Notes under the pieces: generated by a model
The model's input: only the letters and a program-made list of their open reading frames with translations
Told to the model about the DNA's origin: nothing
Database searches by the model: none
Assembly: GCA_014378965.1 (NCBI GenBank)
Contig: JACMMR010000065.1
Span: 1 to 5,691, forward strand
Direction of reading: 5' to 3'
Length of the DNA: 5,691 bases
Source: Candidatus Parcubacteria bacterium
Lineage (GTDB): Bacteria; Patescibacteriota; Minisyncoccia; Phycocordibacterales; CAIZLB01
Made by a program: the position numbers and the translations under genes
In this document: piece by piece, positions 2,623 through 5,691 of the stretch
Layout of the letters: every line of letters begins with the position of its first letter
Position numbering within the stretch: position 1 is the stretch's first letter

Positions 2623-5600
2623 CTAATTCTCGATGATATTAGGGTTTATACGACAGATTACGGATTTTGATATTGTTGGTATTGGTTGTCCAAGATTAGA
2701 ACAGGTAAGTACATATTTTTGGTTAGTTCGTAGGTCAAATATTGTTGTAGAACTTGATGTATTTGTTACATTTTGACCACTAGCATTAATACCCCACCCT
2801 GTTAGTACACAGGTCCCTCCTGCAGGTATGTTTTGTATTTCCCAACTCAGTGTACACTTACCACCTCTATTGAGTGTTACCTTTGGATCTTTGGTGAGGT
2901 TAATTATTGGTGGTGGTGTTGTAGTAGTTTTATCAAGAGAACATGATTTAGACACACCTCCACCCGTTCCATCACATGTCCAGTAATATCTTGAAGAATC
3001 ACTAGAGGGAATAGGATTTGTTGCCAGTGTAGTACCCCTTAAACAAACATTTTTATCCACTGTTGAACACTCCCCAATTACTGGTGTGGTTGTCGGTGGA
3101 GCTGTAGTTGTCCCATTATCAATAGAACAAATTCGATTAACTGTTGCATCATCGGTATCTTTTAATATAACAGAGATCGATTGATTACTATCAGTCTTTG
3201 GAATACTGTATGTATATGAACTTGTTTTAGGTAATGTTTTAGGTGAAGTACTGTCTGGAGTGTTTGTGTAGATAATATTTCCAATAGCATTTATAGGTGA
3301 TACTGTGAAAGTTGTTGTAGTTGTTGTAGTTGCAACTACACATGTAGAACCAAGTGCACAATCAACTGCATTTGGAGTTGTGGATGTTGCACTACCAGTA
3401 CATTGGTATGACCTACCACCATTACACGAACAAGATGTTTGTGGAGTAGTTGTTGCTAGAACAGGAGTAGTTGTTGCTAGTGGTGGACAGGTATTGTTTG
3501 TTGCTACCTGGAGCCAACTGTCATTTAAATTACATTGAGAAGAAGCTCTACAGGTTTTTAAATTGTAGAAAAATGGTGCGGTATAGTAATACTTACCCTC
3601 AGTGATTGGTCCAGTCCCATCTGCATCATTTTTGGTTTTATGTTCAACCTCGTATGGATCAAGACCTCTACCATCTATTTTATAAGAATCTTGTGCTGTT
3701 AATAATGGATCTCTGCATGTTGCATCATCTACCATACCTAACTCTATCATTTTAAATGTAGTCGAATTTGAATCAGTATCTGGTCCTCTACGCCATAACT
3801 TAAAAGTAATATTACAGTTACCATCATATATCACTTCACCTGTATCTTCCTTGTATGCGCTGTAGTAATATCCATATTTTTTAATAAATGCAGGATATAG
3901 TAAAGGTTTAGCTTTGGCATACGCTTCACGATCAAAAGGTATACCAAATGTAAACTGCCAAACAGGAAATCTAATCATTGTCCACGACTCTGTTTGTTCC
4001 ATTAATGTGTAGAATTTTTTATATTTCACATCACTATATTGCACTTTAAGTAGATTACATATGTTCACAGTTTTATCACTCCAGTAACTGTTTGTGTTGT
4101 AGATCGGGTCTATATACCTTGAACCTGCAATATATGTATTACGAAGACCACCGTTGTCTACATTGTCACATGTACGTTTGTCCATCAGATTTCCATTTTC
4201 TTCAAATACACTAGTTGTAACAGCCCTTGATTTACACATATCAGATGTAACTTTTCCTGCTTCAATTACAGTGTTTACATGACTTGGAAAATCAGTATTA
4301 TCACCTTCATATGTAGCAGAAACAGTTACACCACAATCTCCATTATAAACAGCCCTGCTTACAACCTTTTTGTCACCACCTGGATCAAAAGTTATAGTAA
4401 CATCACTACCGTTGATAGTTTTGGTAAAAGTAAATATATGATACCTCATTCTTGCCCAGTTTGACCCAGTGGTGTCCGAAATAACATAAAATTTATCTCC
4501 AGGTAATAATTTATCTTGTATATTATCACAAACATTAACCTTGATTTGTGATAGTTTATCTGTATTCAAAATTTTCCCTGTTGAAAAATATTTTTTTACC
4601 CTTACATCAGTTGTTGCACATTTTTCTGTTTTTTCACAAACGTACTTCTTAACTTGATATTCAGTGGTTTGATCACAGACATTGGCTGGCCTGTTTGCAC
4701 TTTGACAACATAGAACTCCTGTATCACCTCCACAAGTTTGAGCATCGACAATTTTCGTAAAAACAAGAGAACCAGCACTCAACAAAACCAATCCTAACAA
4801 TAATACTAAAGTTCTTACTTTTTTATTTTTGAAAATGATATATAAAATTATAAGTAATATAAGTAATATACCCAATATTATATAATATAATATTTTATTT
4901 CCTCCATTATTCTTCAGCAAGCTCACCGATTTTGATTGAGTTAATATCACACTACCCTCCCCATCTTTAATTTCTATTTTTAAAACAGCTTCACCTTGTA
5001 ATCCTGATAACACATTTATCTTTTCATCGATTAAAATATTTCCTTCGTTATAAAACTTTTGATCAAACTCTTTTTTATATATTTCTTTTCCTACCTGTGT
5101 GAGTGTGACAACAACCTTGTTAGTTTGTTCTGTGTTTTGTAAAGAGGTATAACCTATATGTGCTAAAATGTTTGTGTCTTCTATAAGAATATCTGAAGTT
5201 GTAAATTTGTAGGAGAAATTAGTCACCGTAAAAGAATAGTTAAGGGTTTTTTTTACACTTTTATTATTTAGGTTTAAAACCATATCATATTTACCTCCCG
5301 AAAATTTCAATGGAATATTTATTTTAACATTCTTATTAACCAAACTTACATTCTCAAAATAAAGTTTATTTTCTTTAAAAAATTTTTCAAATTCTAAGGT
5401 TGGCCCTGCAGTCACCCTGTTTGTCGGAGTTTGTAAAATAAACACAACATCCTTCGTATCTTTTTTATAAATTTTTAAATCTACAACAGGTTCATCTTTT
5501 TCCAGAGAATAATCCTTATCATTCGCAAACGTAATATTCAAATTTGAATTTTTAACTAAAGATATATATCCCGCAGCATCTTGAATAAATGAGTCTGTTT

Positions 5601-5691
5601 TTATATCAAAACCATCTTGAGAATATAGGATTAGTTCCGATGCATAACTTTTTGTATTCAACATTAAAGCGAGTAATAAAGCAACAGACAA
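2623..5691 (-). CDS. Very large multidomain surface protein, 5' end outside the window (at least 1022 aa)
   Basis: The reading frame is open to the window edge. Its first codon there is TTG, and the hydrophobic stretch VALLLALM followed by SYASE reads as the end of a signal peptide, so the true start is probably a few codons upstream. Residues 20-260 form beta-rich, Ig-like or CARDB-like domains without cysteine. Residues 267-287 are a membrane helix followed by KNKKVR. Residues 294-316 are a second hydrophobic segment ending IVDAQ, like a signal peptide. From residue 320 on there are 30 cysteines. Residues 376-489 and 540-661 are diverged copies of one unknown domain. Thr/Pro linkers at about 738-752, 787-798, 861-873 and 921-931 separate small modules. 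One (875-918) has the W-x-C-x-G...GG...C pattern; the last (930-1015) is Ig-like (LSWEI, YVLTC). There is no C-terminal anchor. Predicted topology is both domains outside, joined by a membrane hairpin. Function is unknown; adhesion or cell contact would be a guess. Confidence 0.92.
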   Translation of the reverse strand: MSVALLLALMLNTKSYASELILYSQDGFDIKTDSFIQDAAGYISLVKNSNLNITFANDKDYSLEKDEPVVDLKIYKKDTKDVVFILQTPTNRVTAGPTLEFEKFFKENKLYFENVSLVNKNVKINIPLKFSGGKYDMVLNLNNKSVKKTLNYSFTVTNFSYKFTTSDILIEDTNILAHIGYTSLQNTEQTNKVVVTLTQVGKEIYKKEFDQKFYNEGNILIDEKINVLSGLQGEAVLKIEIKDGEGSVILTQSKSVSLLKNNGGNKILYYIILGILLILLIILYIIFKNKKVRTLVLLLGLVLLSAGSLVFTKIVDAQTCGGDTGVLCCQSANRPANVCDQTTEYQVKKYVCEKTEKCATTDVRVKKYFSTGKILNTDKLSQIKVNVCDNIQDKLLPGDKFYVISDTTGSNWARMRYHIFTFTKTINGSDVTITFDPGGDKKVVSRAVYNGDCGVTVSATYEGDNTDFPSHVNTVIEAGKVTSDMCKSRAVTTSVFEENGNLMDKRTCDNVDNGGLRNTYIAGSRYIDPIYNTNSYWSDKTVNICNLLKVQYSDVKYKKFYTLMEQTESWTMIRFPVWQFTFGIPFDREAYAKAKPLLYPAFIKKYGYYYSAYKEDTGEVIYDGNCNITFKLWRRGPDTDSNSTTFKMIELGMVDDATCRDPLLTAQDSYKIDGRGLDPYEVEHKTKNDADGTGPITEGKYYYTAPFFYNLKTCRASSQCNLNDSWLQVATNNTCPPLATTTPVLATTTPQTSCSCNGGRSYQCTGSATSTTPNAVDCALGSTCVVATTTTTTTFTVSPINAIGNIIYTNTPDSTSPKTLPKTSSYTYSIPKTDSNQSISVILKDTDDATVNRICSIDNGTTTAPPTTTPVIGECSTVDKNVCLRGTTLATNPIPSSDSSRYYWTCDGTGGGVSKSCSLDKTTTTPPPIINLTKDPKVTLNRGGKCTLSWEIQNIPAGGTCVLTGWGINASGQNVTNTSSSTTIFDLRTNQKYVLTCSNLGQPIPTISKSVICRINPNIIEN
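3310..3330 (-). repeat. Poly-threonine tract (seven Thr) in the surface protein
   Basis: Residues 788-794 are seven consecutive threonines encoded by alternating ACA and ACT codons, giving the nine-base unit GTTGTTGTA repeated on the plus strand. It acts as a linker between a Cys-rich module and a beta-rich module. Repetition in units of three bases makes in-frame slippage possible. Confidence 0.75.
3443..3480 (-). repeat. Tandem 17-bp repeat in a Thr/Pro linker of the surface protein
   Basis: The 17-bp sequence GGAGTAGTTGTTGCTAG (plus-strand reading) occurs at 3443-3459 and again at 3464-3480, a 21-bp period equal to seven codons. It encodes the repeated peptide LATTTP at residues 739-750. 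The in-frame period means copy-number slippage would lengthen or shorten the linker without breaking the gene. Confidence 0.8.
3709..4566 (-). other. Internally duplicated domain of unknown family within the surface protein
   Basis: Residues 376-489 and 540-661 line up as two diverged copies. Shared landmarks in order are VNVC / VNIC (Cys388 / Cys545), then KFY plus a stretch with SNWARMRYHIFTFT / ESWTMIRFPVWQFTF. Next comes YNGDCGVT / YDGNCNIT (Cys453 / Cys626), then a Cys exactly 33 residues further on in both (Cys486 / Cys659). A linker resembling NTYIAGSRYIDPIYN precedes the second copy, and a related one (GPITEGKYYYTAPFFYN) follows it. I do not recognise the family. Matched cysteine spacing suggests one disulfide pattern per copy. 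Confidence 0.7.
4744..4893 (-). other. Two adjacent membrane segments forming a hairpin, the second signal-peptide-like
   Basis: Residues 267-287 (ILYYIILGILLILLIILYIIF) are a strong membrane helix, followed by the basic loop KNKKVR and then TLVLLLGLVLLSAGSLVF. This second segment has the three-part build of a signal peptide: basic start, hydrophobic core, and a VDA-Q site meeting the small-residue rule at -3 and -1. If it is cut, the Cys-rich part would be released from the Cys-free part. If not, both halves stay tethered outside the membrane. Confidence 0.75.

Noticed and set aside
3305..3538. 77-codon plus-strand frame opposite the surface-protein gene
   Set aside because: It is the complement of Thr/Pro linker codons, giving runs of Val. 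It has no independent support.
4279..4464. 61-codon plus-strand frame opposite the surface-protein gene
   Set aside because: It lies entirely antisense to the duplicated Cys domain, has no ribosome site, and resembles no protein.
1317..5691. A recoded stop codon, as in some Patescibacteria lineages
   Set aside because: ung and the minus-strand genes read through cleanly with standard stops (TAA, TAG) and intact motifs, so nothing here requires an alternative code. The window cannot formally exclude one.

Overview
The window is AT-rich DNA that reads in the standard genetic code. It probably comes from a Patescibacteria (CPR)-type bacterium in an uncultured lineage. This guess rests on the compact layout, small orphan genes, weak or absent Shine-Dalgarno signals, and a very large secreted protein. 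That protein strings Ig-like and W-x-C-x-G...GG...C modules together with Thr/Pro linkers, a style common in those genomes. No marker gene here fixes the taxon. The left edge starts inside a repeat and the right edge cuts a gene.

Positions 1-1300 hold two similar cassettes. Each begins with a 152-bp structured repeat (1-152 and 772-923, three mismatches). Each continues with a near-consensus sigma70-type promoter (TTGACT, 17-bp spacer, TAATAT or TATAAT). Each then has one small unrelated gene and a Rho-independent terminator. The first gene (258-530) is a single-pass membrane or exported protein of 90 residues; the second (988-1248) is a soluble, aromatic-rich protein of 86 residues. Between the cassettes lies a non-coding stretch with a bidirectional terminator-like hairpin directly before repeat copy 2. 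This repeat/cassette arrangement is the least explained part of the window.

Positions 1317-1982 encode uracil-DNA glycosylase (ung), complete, with catalytic residues in place and probably a very short 5' leader. It converges, 2 bp apart, on a minus-strand operon. Its likely terminator lies inside the 3' end of the neighbouring gene.

The minus-strand operon (5691 down to 1985) has two genes separated by 2 bp. The upstream one is a surface protein of at least 1022 residues. It looks like two exported proteins joined in frame: a cysteine-free half ending in a membrane anchor, then a second signal-peptide-like segment, then a 700-residue ectodomain with 30 cysteines that contains a duplicated domain of unknown family. 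The downstream one is a 211-residue cytoplasmic protein. Its lysine, glutamate, D-x4-N and late aspartate follow the layout of protein-kinase/aminoglycoside-phosphotransferase-fold enzymes. Tight coupling suggests that the two are made together, but what they do jointly is not visible from sequence.
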